A stretch of 64,000 bases of DNA from Nocardioides luteus (GCF_015752315.1 NZ_JADOVJ010000001.1:2844501-2908500), one strand, 5' to 3'. Shown: positions 25,106-34,167, counted from the first letter of the stretch. Translations and numbers: made by a program. Notes: a model not told the origin generated them from the sequence alone.

Positions 25106-25137
25106 ACCTAGTCCTGCCCGGGTACCCAGGACCAGGT
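25106..25137. promoter_or_regulatory. Inverted repeat in the methyltransferase/LuxR divergent promoter
   Basis: ACCTAGTCCTG (25106-25116) and CAGGACCAGGT (25127-25137) are 11-nt arms with one mismatch and a 10-nt spacer. It sits 43 nt upstream of the LuxR gene's -10 and about 48 nt before the methyltransferase start, a likely operator for the LuxR protein. Confidence 0.5.
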
Positions 25138-25179
25138 AGGAGGCCGTTCGAGCGCGGAGCGGGCGCCGGAGCCGGTTCC

Positions 25180-25185
25180 TAGACT
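25180..25185 (+). promoter_or_regulatory. -10 box of the first LuxR gene
   Basis: TAGACT, 7 nt before GTG 25193. Confidence 0.5.
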
Positions 25186-25192
25186 CACCACC

Positions 25193-27907
25193 GTGCTCAT
25201 CGGACGAGAGGCCGAACAGCCGGTCGTGGACCAGCTGTTCGCCGGAGCGAGGATCGGCCGCGGTGGTGCCCTGGCGGTCCTCGGCGAGCCGGGCGTCGGC
25301 AAGACGGCGCTGCTCGACGATGCGCTCGAGCGTCTGGAAGGCGTCCGCGTGCTGTACGCGACCGGTACGGAGGCGGAGCAGGACCTAGCGTTCGCCGGGC
25401 TCCACCTGCTGCTCCGTCCGGCGCTCCCTCTCCTCGACGCGCTCCCCGCCCCGCAGGCGGCCGCGCTGAGCAGCGCACTCGCGCTCGAGACGGCGACCGC
25501 CGGCGACCGGTTCGCCATCGGCGCAGCCACTCTCGCGCTGTTGTGCCGGTACGCCGAGCAGGCTCCGATCGCGGTCGTCGTCGACGACCTCCAGTGGCTC
25601 GACCGCCCGTCGGCCGAGGCCCTCGCCTTCGCTGCCCGCCGGCTCGACGCGGATCCCGCCGTCGTCCTCCTCGCCGGCCGATCGGGAGCGTGCGACGGCC
25701 TCGTCGACGGCCTCGACGTGCTGGAGCTGTCAGGCCTGGACCCGGTGGCGTCGGGTGACCTCGTGCGGTCTCTGGAGGCCGCCCCGCCGACCGAGGAGCA
25801 GGTGGCCCGGCTCTTCGCCGCGACCGGCGGCAACCCTCTTGCCCTTCTCGAGCTCGGCCGCAACATCGAGCTCCTCGACGACCGGGCCCCGGGGCTCCCG
25901 CCCGCGCTGCCCGCCACGCTCGCGGCCGCCTTCTCCCGGCGTCTGGCCGAGCTCGACCAAGGATCCCGGACCGCCCTGCTCGCCGCCGTGGTCACCAACG
26001 GCGACCTCCACCTCACGGGAGAGGTCTGCAAGCGGCTCGGTCTCGACGTCTCCGGTCTCGGTGCCGCCGAGCGGGCCGGGCTGGTCGTGGTGACGAGCAG
26101 CCGCATCGACGTACGACACCCGCTCGTCCGCGCGGCCGTGTACGCGGAGGCCGACGAGACTCTTCGCCGGGCCGTCCATCTCGCCGTGGCCGACCTGCTG
26201 CCGGACGACGCGGAGCGTCGGGCGTGGCACCTGGCGGAGGCGACCTGGGGTCCCGACCCGGAGGTGTCGGGGCTGCTCGAAGCCGCCGCCGACAGCGCGA
26301 GCGCCCGCACGGCGTACACCGTCGCGAGCACCGCCTACGAGCGCGCGGCGCGGCTCAGCACCGACACCGACCGGTGGCACGTCCTGCTCTGCGAGGCCGC
26401 CGAGGCAGCCTGGACCGGAGGGCTCCACGACCGAGCGGTCGCCCTCCTCGACGAGATCGACACCCGGCACGTCCCGGACGGCACCCGCTCGCGCACGCTC
26501 CGGATCCGGGCGCAGATCGCGGCACGGAGCGGGTCCGTCGCCGACGCGGTCCGCATCCTCGAGCGCGCGGCGCCGGACGCGCCGACACCCGACGACACCG
26601 TGTTCCTCCTGGCCGAGGCGCTCCACGCTGCCTTCTACCTGGCCGACGCGGCGGTGTCGACGCGCCTCGCCACCGCGCTGCTGGACGCGGTCGCGGCGGC
26701 CGAGTCGCCCCGCGCCCGGGCCATCGGGCTCGCCGCGGCGGGGATGGCGAAGGTGCTCAGCGGCAGCGGAGGGTTGGAGGAGATCCAGATGTCGGTGCCG
26801 CTGCTGGCCGCGCACGCCGACCCGGCCGAGCACCCCGAGGCGCTGCCGTGGCTGCTGACGACACCGTTGTTCCTCCGCGACGCGGAGACCGGTGCCAACC
26901 TGCGCCGGATCGTCGACGACGTCCGGTCCCGGATGGGCGTCGGCCTGCTGCCCAACGTCCTGTTCCACGTCGCCCGGGACCAGGCGACGTCCACCGCCTG
27001 GTCCCGGGCCGCAGCCAACTACGAGGAGGCGATCCGGCTCGCCCGGGAGACCGGTCAGGGCACGGACCTCGCCATGTCCCTCGCCGGGCTCGCCTGGCTC
27101 GAGTCCCGACAGGGCCGGGGCGACGCCTGTCGGGAGCATGCGACCGAGGCCGTCCGACTGTGCACCCAGCGGGGCATCCGCATGGGCGAGGCCTGGTGCC
27201 TCTACGCCGTCGGCGACCTCGAGCTCGCGGAGGGCGATCCCCGAGCCGCCACGAAGACGTTCCTCGACCTCTCGCGACGGCTCGACGCGTGGGGCATCGC
27301 CGACCCCGACCTCTCCCCCGGCGCGGAGCTGGTGGATGCCCTGCTCCGCCTCGGCCGCCCCGCCGACGCGGAGGCCGAGGCCCGGCGGTACGCGGCCGCT
27401 GCACGCGCGAAGGGTCGGCCCTGGTCGATCGCGCGGGCGCACCGGGCGCTGGGAACCGTGGCGGACCAGCGGTCCTTCGACGAGCACTTCGAGGCGGCCC
27501 TCGAAGGTCACGCCGACACCCGTGACCTCTTCGAGGCCGCGCGGACCCACCTCGCGTACGGCGGCCGGCTCCGGCGCGCGGGACGCCGCGTCGATGCCCG
27601 CGCACACCTGCGTACCGCGCTCGAGTCCTTCGACGACCTCGGGGCCGACCCGTGGGCCCGGACCACCGCGGCCGAGCTGGAGGCGACAGGCGAGAAGGTG
27701 GCGCGGCGGGAGGCGTCGGGAGCGGCGTCCCTGACACCGCAGGAGCTCCAGGTGTCGTTGCTCCTGGCCGAGGGCCGCACCACTCGCGAGACCGCGGCCG
27801 CGCTCTTCCTCAGCCCGAAGACCGTCGAGTACCACCTGCGGAAGGTCTACACGAAGCTGGACATCCACTCCCGCGCCGAGCTCGCCGAGCAGCTCCTCGG
27901 TTCGTGA
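25193..27907 (+). CDS. Large LuxR-family ATPase regulator (LAL type), first copy
   Basis: 904 residues. An N-terminal AAA/STAND ATPase has Walker A GEPGVGKTAL (31-40) and Walker B VVVDDLQWLDR (about 125-135), then GGNPLALLELGRN. A long helical, TPR-like sensor region follows. The C-terminal LuxR helix-turn-helix is LTPQELQVSLLLAEGRTTRETAAALFLSPKTVEYHLRKVYTKLDIHSRAELAEQL. Such regulators activate on ATP and ligand binding. Divergent position makes the methyltransferase/glycosyltransferase operon its likely target. Confidence 0.93.
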   Translation: MLIGREAEQPVVDQLFAGARIGRGGALAVLGEPGVGKTALLDDALERLEGVRVLYATGTEAEQDLAFAGLHLLLRPALPLLDALPAPQAAALSSALALETATAGDRFAIGAATLALLCRYAEQAPIAVVVDDLQWLDRPSAEALAFAARRLDADPAVVLLAGRSGACDGLVDGLDVLELSGLDPVASGDLVRSLEAAPPTEEQVARLFAATGGNPLALLELGRNIELLDDRAPGLPPALPATLAAAFSRRLAELDQGSRTALLAAVVTNGDLHLTGEVCKRLGLDVSGLGAAERAGLVVVTSSRIDVRHPLVRAAVYAEADETLRRAVHLAVADLLPDDAERRAWHLAEATWGPDPEVSGLLEAAADSASARTAYTVASTAYERAARLSTDTDRWHVLLCEAAEAAWTGGLHDRAVALLDEIDTRHVPDGTRSRTLRIRAQIAARSGSVADAVRILERAAPDAPTPDDTVFLLAEALHAAFYLADAAVSTRLATALLDAVAAAESPRARAIGLAAAGMAKVLSGSGGLEEIQMSVPLLAAHADPAEHPEALPWLLTTPLFLRDAETGANLRRIVDDVRSRMGVGLLPNVLFHVARDQATSTAWSRAAANYEEAIRLARETGQGTDLAMSLAGLAWLESRQGRGDACREHATEAVRLCTQRGIRMGEAWCLYAVGDLELAEGDPRAATKTFLDLSRRLDAWGIADPDLSPGAELVDALLRLGRPADAEAEARRYAAAARAKGRPWSIARAHRALGTVADQRSFDEHFEAALEGHADTRDLFEAARTHLAYGGRLRRAGRRVDARAHLRTALESFDDLGADPWARTTAAELEATGEKVARREASGAASLTPQELQVSLLLAEGRTTRETAAALFLSPKTVEYHLRKVYTKLDIHSRAELAEQLLGS

Positions 27908-27944
27908 AGGTCACCCCTCGCCCTGCGGAGGCCTCATGTCGACC

Positions 27945-28973
27945 TCACAGCCTGTCCGCGTCGAGGACCGCGCGGGCGAAGTCGTCCGGAGCCTCCTGCG
28001 GGACGTTGTGCCCGATGCCCGAGAAGGTGCGGTGCTCGTACGGCCCGGTGAAGTGGTGGCGGTAGCCCGCTCCGTCGCCGGGCGGGGTGAAGGGATCGGC
28101 GGCCGGGTCGATGGTGATCGTCGGGACCGTGATCGGTGGGGCCGCCGCGAGCTTGCGCTCCAGGGCGTCGTAGCGGCGGGCGCCGTCGGCCAGACCGAGG
28201 CGCCAGCGGTAGTTGTGGAGCACGACGTCGACGTAGTCGGGATTCTCGAACGCCGCGGCCGTGCGGAAGAAGGTGGCCTCGTCGAACGCCCAGGTCGGGG
28301 AGTTGAACCGCCACACGAGTCTCGCCAGGTCGGTGCCGATCGTCGGGTCGGCGAGACCCTTCGCGCCGCGCTCGGTGGCGAAGTAGTACTGATACCACCA
28401 GGCCCACTCGGAGGCCGCCGCGATCGGGTTCCGTTGGGCCTCACGGTTGGTGATCAGGTAGCCGGTCACCGACACCAGGGCCTTCACGCGCCGGGGCCAG
28501 ATCGCGGCGATGATGTCGCCGGTCCGCGAGCCCCAGTCGTAGCCGGCGATCACGGCCCGGTCGATCCCCAGGGCGTCCATGAAGTCGGTGATGTCGAGGG
28601 CGACCCGGGACTGCTGGGCGTTGCGGAAGGTGTCGGGCGAGCGGAAGGTCGTCGTGCCGAAGCCGCGGAAGTACGGCACCAGGGCCCGATAACCCCGGCG
28701 AGCCAGGATCGGCGCGACCTCGGCATAGCTGTGGATGTCGTAGGGCCAGCCGTGCAGCAGGATCACCGGCTGACCGTCGCGCGGCCCGAGGTCGACGTAC
28801 CCGACGTCGAGCTCACCGGCGTCGATCTGCTGGACGTCGGCGAAGGAGGTGCTCGCTCGTCCGGGGCGAACCGGCCGGGCGTACGCCGCCTCCCCCGTCG
28901 CCGCCAGCCCGGCCGTCGTCGTCGCGGCCAGGCCGACCGCCTTGGCAAAGGTCCTGCGGTCCATCATGGTCAT
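27945..28973 (-). CDS. Tat-exported epoxide-hydrolase-like alpha/beta-hydrolase
   Basis: 342 residues. The N-terminus MDRRTFAKAVGLAATTTAGL is a twin-arginine signal (RRxFxK) ending near AYA. The mature part has the oxyanion HGWP motif (ILLHGWPYD), an aspartate nucleophile in AGYDWGSRTG, and a terminal GIGHNVPQEAP with the catalytic His. An Asp nucleophile points to epoxide hydrolase or dehalogenase chemistry rather than an esterase. Secreted; natural substrate unknown. It ends convergently with the first LuxR gene. Confidence 0.87.
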   Translation of the reverse strand: MTMMDRRTFAKAVGLAATTTAGLAATGEAAYARPVRPGRASTSFADVQQIDAGELDVGYVDLGPRDGQPVILLHGWPYDIHSYAEVAPILARRGYRALVPYFRGFGTTTFRSPDTFRNAQQSRVALDITDFMDALGIDRAVIAGYDWGSRTGDIIAAIWPRRVKALVSVTGYLITNREAQRNPIAAASEWAWWYQYYFATERGAKGLADPTIGTDLARLVWRFNSPTWAFDEATFFRTAAAFENPDYVDVVLHNYRWRLGLADGARRYDALERKLAAAPPITVPTITIDPAADPFTPPGDGAGYRHHFTGPYEHRTFSGIGHNVPQEAPDDFARAVLDADRL

Positions 28974-29003
28974 CTCGCCTTTCGCTCGGTGTCGGGGACG
29001 TGG

Positions 29004-29123
29004 TCATCCCCGGAACGGGTTCGGGCCGTCGAACCAGCCCAGGGCCGCGTACGTGTCGCGGAGAAGTGCCTGGGCGGCCCGGGCGAGCGCGTCGCTCGGC
29101 TCGGGCCGCCACTCGGCCTCAGG
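29004..29123 (-). pseudogene. Possible 3' remnant of a lost gene
   Basis: Between Ohr and the hydrolase the minus strand reads EAEWRPEPSDALARAAQALL then RDTYAALGWFDGPNPFRG before TGA 29006-29004. Third codon positions are almost all G or C, as in real genes here. No start codon fits, and the 5' part would lie inside the Ohr gene. It may be the tail of a gene removed by deletion, or chance. Confidence 0.25.
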
Positions 29124-29553
29124 CGACGCGGGCGAAGAAGTCGACGTCGACATTGCCGGTGATCGCCTTCGAGTACGGGCAGATCTGGTGGGCGCGCTTG
29201 GCCAGCGTGCCGATGGTCTCCTCGTCGAGCCCGCCGACGACGATCTCGAGCTCGGCGCTGAGGAAGAACTCCTCGGTCGGGTCGGTCGTCTCGGCGTGGT
29301 TGAGGGTGACGTTCGCGGTCACCTCGATGCTGTCGAACCGGATCCGCTCCTCGGCGGCCGCCCGGCGGAACGCACCCATGAAGCACGCGGACCAGCCCGC
29401 GGCGAAGAGCTGCTCGGGGTTGGTGGCGCCACCGGCGCCGCCGAGCTCCTCGGGGATGGCAAGCCCGAGATCGATGAGGCCGTCGGTGGAGGCCAGGTGG
29501 CCGCCGTTGCGGCCCTCGCCGGTCACGGTCACGGTGCCGGTGTAGTTCGCCAT
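29119..29553 (-). CDS. ohr: Organic hydroperoxide resistance protein (Ohr/OsmC)
   Basis: 144 residues from ATG 29553, with AAGGAG 8 nt upstream. The two redox cysteines are C57 (AAGWSACFMGA) and C125 (HQICPYSKAI), with the catalytic Arg probably in the GLAIPEELGG-adjacent loop. Ohr reduces organic and fatty acid hydroperoxides using a thiol donor. The reading frame stays open upstream for over 900 codons, but that is GC-driven and unrelated. It diverges from the second LuxR gene. Confidence 0.93.
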   Translation of the reverse strand: MANYTGTVTVTGEGRNGGHLASTDGLIDLGLAIPEELGGAGGATNPEQLFAAGWSACFMGAFRRAAAEERIRFDSIEVTANVTLNHAETTDPTEEFFLSAELEIVVGGLDEETIGTLAKRAHQICPYSKAITGNVDVDFFARVA

Positions 29554-29568
29554 GTCACGTCTCCTTGT

Positions 29569-29613
29569 GGGTTCTGGGTGGGTTCCGGGTGGGTTCTGGG
29601 TGGGGTTCTGCGT
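29569..29613. repeat. Tandem 11-bp repeat in the ohr leader
   Basis: GGGTTCTGGGT, GGGTTCCGGGT and GGGTTCTGGGT are contiguous, followed by a 12-nt variant GGGGTTCTGCGT. They end 15 nt from the ohr start and lie in its untranslated leader. This is unlike any coding repeat. Confidence 0.8.
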
Positions 29614-29724
29614 GGGTGTTGCTCGGTGATGTGACGACTTTCGCCCGGGACTCACGGGCCCGGCGCCAGGGAGACCCACTGGTCGACTCCCTGGTCGACC
29701 CGGGAGAATGAAGGGGCTGCACTG

Positions 29725-32463
29725 GTGATGACCGACTCGAGGTGTCGATTGAAGATGGGGATGCCCGCCCTCCAGGGGCGGCAGGCCGAGCAGGAGGCCC
29801 TGGACCGGCTGATCCGCGCGGTCCGGGCGGGAGAGAGCCGGGTGCTCGTCCTGCGGGGTGAGGCCGGCAGCGGCAAGACGGCGCTGCTCGACTATCTCGC
29901 CGATCGTGCCGGTGGCCGGGTGATCCGTGCCGCGGGCGTCGAACCCGAGTCGGAGATCGCCTACGCCGGCCTGCAGCAGGTCTGCGCTCCCCTGCTGGAC
30001 CATCTCGACCGGCTCGCCGAGCCACAGCGTCAGGCGCTCTCCACCGCCTTCGGGCTCAGTGCCGGCGATCCCCCCGAGGCGCTCGTGGTCGGGCTCGCGG
30101 TGCTCGGGCTGCTGGCCGAGGCCGCGACCGACCGGCCGCTGGTGTGCGTCGTGGACGACGTCCAGTGGCTCGACCGGATGTCGGAGGTGATCCTCACCTT
30201 CGTCGCCCGCAGGCTCGACGCGGAGTCGGTCGCGCTCGTCTTCGGTGTCCGCAGCCCTGACGACGAACAGCTGCTGCCGGACCTTCCCGAGCTCCGGATC
30301 GAGGGCCTCGCGGACACCGATGCCCGGCTCCTGCTCGAGTCGGTGCTGCCCGGACCCGTCGACGCCCGGGTCCGCGACCAGATCGTCTCGGAGACCCGCG
30401 GCAACCCGCTCGCCCTGCTCGAGCTGCCCCGGGGCCTCACCCCTGCGGAGCTGGCGTTCGGGTTCGACGGCCAGAGCGCCAAGCCGGTCGCCAGCCGCGT
30501 CGAGCAGGGCTTCCAGCGGCGTATCGCGGCGCTCCCCGACCAGACCCGTACGCTGCTGCTGGCCGCGGCCGTCGAGCCGGTCGGCGACGTCACCCTGCTG
30601 TGGCGGGCGGCCGAGCGACTGGGGCTCGACCTGGACGCCGCCGCGCCGGCCGAGGCGGCCGACCTGATCTCGATCGGGAGCCGGGTCCGGTTCCGCCATC
30701 CGCTGGTCCGCTCGGCGAGCCGGCGCTCGGCCGGGCCCGCCGCCGTCCGAGCGGTGCACCACGCCCTCGCGCAGGTGACCGATCCGGCGCAGGATCCCGA
30801 CCGGCGGGCCTGGCACCGTGCGCACGCGGCGATCGGCCCGGACGAGACCGTCGCCGCCGAGCTGGAGGAGTCCGCCGACCGGGCGTTGGCACGTGGCGGA
30901 CGCGCCGCCGCGGCCGCGTTCCTCGAGCGGGCGGTCGAGCTCACCACCGACCCGGCCAGACGAGCCGGGCGCGCCCTGGCCGCGGCCGAGGCACGGTTCG
31001 CGGCGGGTGCGCTCGCGGAGGCCACCCAGCTGCTCGACACCGCCGAGATCGGGCCGCTCGACCCTGCCCAGCTCGCCCAGGTGCAGCGTCTGCGCGCCCG
31101 GCTGGCGTTCGCGCTCAACTCCGGACGCTCCGTGGTGCCGCCGCTGCTCGAGGCGGCCGGCCGGCTCGAGCAGCTCGACGAACGGCTGGCCCGGGAGACC
31201 CACCTCGCCGCGATCGCCGCCGCGATCAACGCGGGGAGGCTGGGCGGCGACGACCTGCGCCGAGCGGCGCTGGCCGGTCGTGGCGCCCCGCGTGGCGAGG
31301 ACGTGACCGGTCGTCTCCTGACCGGGCTGAGCACCTGGGTGCTCGACGGTCACGCCGCCTCCGTGTCGTTGCTCGCCGACGTCGTCGAGGACATCGGGAT
31401 CGAGGACGATCTCGAGCTGGCGTGGCTGTCCAGTGCGGTGACCCACGAGGTCTGGGACGCCGAGGCCTACTTCGGGCGCTCGGCGGACCTGCTGGGCCAC
31501 GCCCGGGCCAGCGGTCGGCTGTCGTTGCTGGGGGCCACGCTGAGCTTCCGTGCCACGGCCCTCATCCACGCCGGGCGCTTCGAGGAGGCCGCGACGGTCC
31601 TCGACGAGGCCGAGGCTCTCGGTGCCATGGTCGGCGCGCCGCCTCATCCCGCGAGCGCGGTGATCCTGGCCGCCTACCGCGGGCGTGAGGAGGAGGCGAC
31701 GGCCGTCATCGACGCCAGCGTGAGCTACGCGCGAGCCTCCGGGGTCGGCTGGAACCTGGGGGTGGCGGCCTACAGCCGGGCGGTGCTGTGGAACGGTCTG
31801 GGTCGCTACGGCGACGCCCTCGCGGCGGCGCAGGAGGCCGTCGAGTTCGAGGACCTCGCGGTGATGCAGTGGGCGCTGGCGGAGCTGGTCGAGGCGGCGG
31901 CGCGCAGCGGAGCGGGCGAGGTCGCGGCGGCCGCCCGCGACCGGCTCGTCGCGCGCACCTCGGCCGTCGACTCGCCGTGGGCACGCGGCACGGCGGCCTA
32001 CGCGGACGCACTGGCCGACACCTCCGGGGAGGCGGAGAAGCACTTCCGTACGGCGGTCGACGAGCTCACCGCGGCGGGCATGACGGTCCACGCGGCTCGG
32101 GCCCAGCTGCTCCTGGGCGAGTGGCTGCGCCGGGAGAACCGTCGCAACGAGGCACGTCAGCAGCTCCAGGCGGCTCACGAGCTGTTCGCCGGCGTCGGCG
32201 CCGAGGGGTTCGCCGGGCGAGCGGCCCGGGAGCTCGCGGCGACGGGCGGCGTGGCCCGGACACGTACGCGCGGAGCCGAGGTCGAGCTCACCGCCCAGGA
32301 GGCCCAGATCGCGCGGCTGGCCGCGGCGGGACGTACGAATCCGGAGATCGGTGCCGTGCTGTTCCTCAGCCCGCGGACGGTCGAGTGGCACCTGCGCAAG
32401 GTCTTCACCAAGCTCGGCATCTCCTCGAGACGGGAGATGGCTGCGGCCCTGCGCGACCAGTGA
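29725..32463 (+). CDS. Large LuxR-family ATPase regulator (LAL type), second copy
   Basis: 912 residues from GTG 29725 (ATG 29728 also possible). Walker A is GEAGSGKTALLD (45-56), Walker B VVDDVQWLDR, followed by RGNPLALLELPRG. A helical repeat region follows, then a LuxR helix-turn-helix LTAQEAQIARLAAAGRTNPEIGAVLFLSPRTVEWHLRKVFTKLGISSRREMAAAL. It has the same architecture as the regulator at 25.2-27.9 kb. It is divergent from ohr and upstream of the tannase-like gene, so either may be regulated by it. Confidence 0.93.
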   Translation: MMTDSRCRLKMGMPALQGRQAEQEALDRLIRAVRAGESRVLVLRGEAGSGKTALLDYLADRAGGRVIRAAGVEPESEIAYAGLQQVCAPLLDHLDRLAEPQRQALSTAFGLSAGDPPEALVVGLAVLGLLAEAATDRPLVCVVDDVQWLDRMSEVILTFVARRLDAESVALVFGVRSPDDEQLLPDLPELRIEGLADTDARLLLESVLPGPVDARVRDQIVSETRGNPLALLELPRGLTPAELAFGFDGQSAKPVASRVEQGFQRRIAALPDQTRTLLLAAAVEPVGDVTLLWRAAERLGLDLDAAAPAEAADLISIGSRVRFRHPLVRSASRRSAGPAAVRAVHHALAQVTDPAQDPDRRAWHRAHAAIGPDETVAAELEESADRALARGGRAAAAAFLERAVELTTDPARRAGRALAAAEARFAAGALAEATQLLDTAEIGPLDPAQLAQVQRLRARLAFALNSGRSVVPPLLEAAGRLEQLDERLARETHLAAIAAAINAGRLGGDDLRRAALAGRGAPRGEDVTGRLLTGLSTWVLDGHAASVSLLADVVEDIGIEDDLELAWLSSAVTHEVWDAEAYFGRSADLLGHARASGRLSLLGATLSFRATALIHAGRFEEAATVLDEAEALGAMVGAPPHPASAVILAAYRGREEEATAVIDASVSYARASGVGWNLGVAAYSRAVLWNGLGRYGDALAAAQEAVEFEDLAVMQWALAELVEAAARSGAGEVAAAARDRLVARTSAVDSPWARGTAAYADALADTSGEAEKHFRTAVDELTAAGMTVHAARAQLLLGEWLRRENRRNEARQQLQAAHELFAGVGAEGFAGRAARELAATGGVARTRTRGAEVELTAQEAQIARLAAAGRTNPEIGAVLFLSPRTVEWHLRKVFTKLGISSRREMAAALRDQ

Positions 32464-32470
32464 GCCTGGC

Positions 32471-32511
32471 ACCGGCCAGGGTGCACCCCAGGGCATCACC
32501 CTGGCGCCGGT
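32471..32511. terminator. Imperfect hairpin between LuxR and tannase-like genes
   Basis: ACCGG-CCAGGGTG (32471-32483) pairs with CACCCTGG-cg-CCGGT (32497-32511) with a 2-nt bulge. It follows the LuxR stop by 7 nt and has no T-run; it may be a terminator or an operator for the downstream gene. Confidence 0.4.
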
Positions 32512-32576
32512 CGGGCACCTGCTCCGGGAGTCTCCTCATGTGCCCGAACCGAGCGGGCCGATGACGAGGAGAGACG

Positions 32577-34157
32577 ATGAAACGACTGCTGCTGGTCGTC
32601 GCCGGACTGCCGCTGGCGGCCGCGCTGACGACGGCGCATCCCGGCGCCGCCGCTGCCGAGAAGCCCCCGGCCGTGTCCGGGAGCGCGACGCCCCGGAGCG
32701 CCGGCTGCGAGGCACCCGACCTCATGCCGCCGCGGGATGCGCGGATCGTGTCGGTCAGCGCCACCGCGAAGCCGGGTGGCACCTTGACCTATCCGCCCCA
32801 GCCCGGAGCGTCCGAGCCGCCCCCACCGGTCACCGGCGTGCCGTCCTACTGCCAGGTGGACGTGACCCTCACCCACGGGACGGCCGGCGACCGGGAGCTG
32901 ATCCAGGTCTGGTTGCCCACGACCGGCTGGAACGGCCGCTTCCAGGCCCTCGGCGGCAGCGGCTACCTCGGCGGCGACTTCGGGCCGAGCCTGCCGACCG
33001 CGGTCAAGGCGGGGTACGCCGTCGGCACGACCGACGCCGGTGCGACCCCGACCACCGGCTTCACCGCCGACTGGGCCCTCACCGACGACGGCCGCGTCAA
33101 CACCACGGTGCTGAAGAACTTCGCCGAGCGCGGGCCGCACGAGCTGGCCGTCCTCGGCAAGGCGATCACCAAGGACTTCTACGGCCGTGCCGCGCACCAC
33201 GCGTACTGGAACGGCTGCTCGACCGGCGGACGCCAGGGCTACATGGAGGCCCAGCGACACCCGGGCGACTTCGACGGGATCCTCGCTGCCGCCCCGGCGA
33301 TCTCGTGGGACCGCTTCGCCGTCGGCGACCTGTGGCCCTACGTGGTGATGAACGAGGAGGACAACCACCTCTCGCCCTGTGAGCTCAACGCCTTCACCGC
33401 CGCTGCCCGGGAGGCTTGCGACAACGACGACGGCGTCGTCGACGGGATCGTCGGCGACTCCATCTCTTGCGACTTCGACCCGGCGTCCCTGGTCAGCGAG
33501 AAGGTGCTGTGCGACGGCCAGGAGCTGACCATCACTGCTGGGGACGCGGCCGTGGTCGAGAAGATCTGGGGCGGCCCTCGGGCTGCCGACGGGAAGCGAC
33601 TCTGGTTCGGCCTGACCCCCAGCGCCGACCTCGGCTACCTGGCCGGCCCGGCGCCGTTCCCGGTGGCGTCCTCGTGGGTGCAGAACCTGCTCGTGAAGGA
33701 CCCCTCCTTCGACGTCTCCACCATCACGTACGCCGACTACGAGCGGCTCTTCGCGCAGTCGGTCGAGGAGTACCACCAGGTCATCGGCAGCGACGACACC
33801 GATCTGTCAGGGCTGCGTCGCGCCGGCACCAAGCTGCTGACCTGGCACGGCGGTGACGACCAGCTCGTCCCGCTCGCGGGCACCCTGAGCTACCGCGACA
33901 AGGTCGCACGCCGCTTCGGCGACATCGACGACTTCTACCGCGTCTTCGTCGCCCCCGGCGCCTCGCACTGCCAGGCCGGAGTCGGCCCCGCGCCGAAGGA
34001 CCCGCTGGGCGCCCTGGTCGCGTGGGTCGAGAAGGGCCACGCCCCGGCCACCCTGGCCGCGACCTCGGTAGCCGCCGACGGGACGACCGTCGAGCGTGAC
34101 ATCTGCCTCTACCCGAGGACCAGCCACCTCAGCGGGGGCGCCGTCACCTGCCGCTGA
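32577..34157 (+). CDS. Secreted tannase/feruloyl-esterase-family protein
   Basis: 526 residues. A Sec signal peptide (cleavage near AAA, residue 26) precedes the family core. The nucleophile lies in NGCSTGGRQGY, with its neighbouring Cys able to pair with the Cys of ASHCQAG as in the CS-D-HC motif of the family. The Asp is probably in LTWHGGDDQLVP. A DNDDGVVDGIVGD segment resembles the structural calcium site. Such enzymes hydrolyse aromatic esters such as gallates or ferulates. GAGGAG lies upstream of the ATG. Confidence 0.87.
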   Translation: MKRLLLVVAGLPLAAALTTAHPGAAAAEKPPAVSGSATPRSAGCEAPDLMPPRDARIVSVSATAKPGGTLTYPPQPGASEPPPPVTGVPSYCQVDVTLTHGTAGDRELIQVWLPTTGWNGRFQALGGSGYLGGDFGPSLPTAVKAGYAVGTTDAGATPTTGFTADWALTDDGRVNTTVLKNFAERGPHELAVLGKAITKDFYGRAAHHAYWNGCSTGGRQGYMEAQRHPGDFDGILAAAPAISWDRFAVGDLWPYVVMNEEDNHLSPCELNAFTAAAREACDNDDGVVDGIVGDSISCDFDPASLVSEKVLCDGQELTITAGDAAVVEKIWGGPRAADGKRLWFGLTPSADLGYLAGPAPFPVASSWVQNLLVKDPSFDVSTITYADYERLFAQSVEEYHQVIGSDDTDLSGLRRAGTKLLTWHGGDDQLVPLAGTLSYRDKVARRFGDIDDFYRVFVAPGASHCQAGVGPAPKDPLGALVAWVEKGHAPATLAATSVAADGTTVERDICLYPRTSHLSGGAVTCR

Positions 34158-34167
34158 CCGGAACCCA

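Noticed and set aside
23958..32463. Integrative element or prophage
   Set aside because: No integrase, transposase, att-like direct repeats or phage genes are visible; only regional gene content is unusual.
29554..32499. Very long minus-strand ORF continuing from ohr
   Set aside because: It is antisense to the second LuxR gene; GC-rich sequence leaves stop-free shadow frames. The Ohr start at 29553 with AAGGAG is clear.
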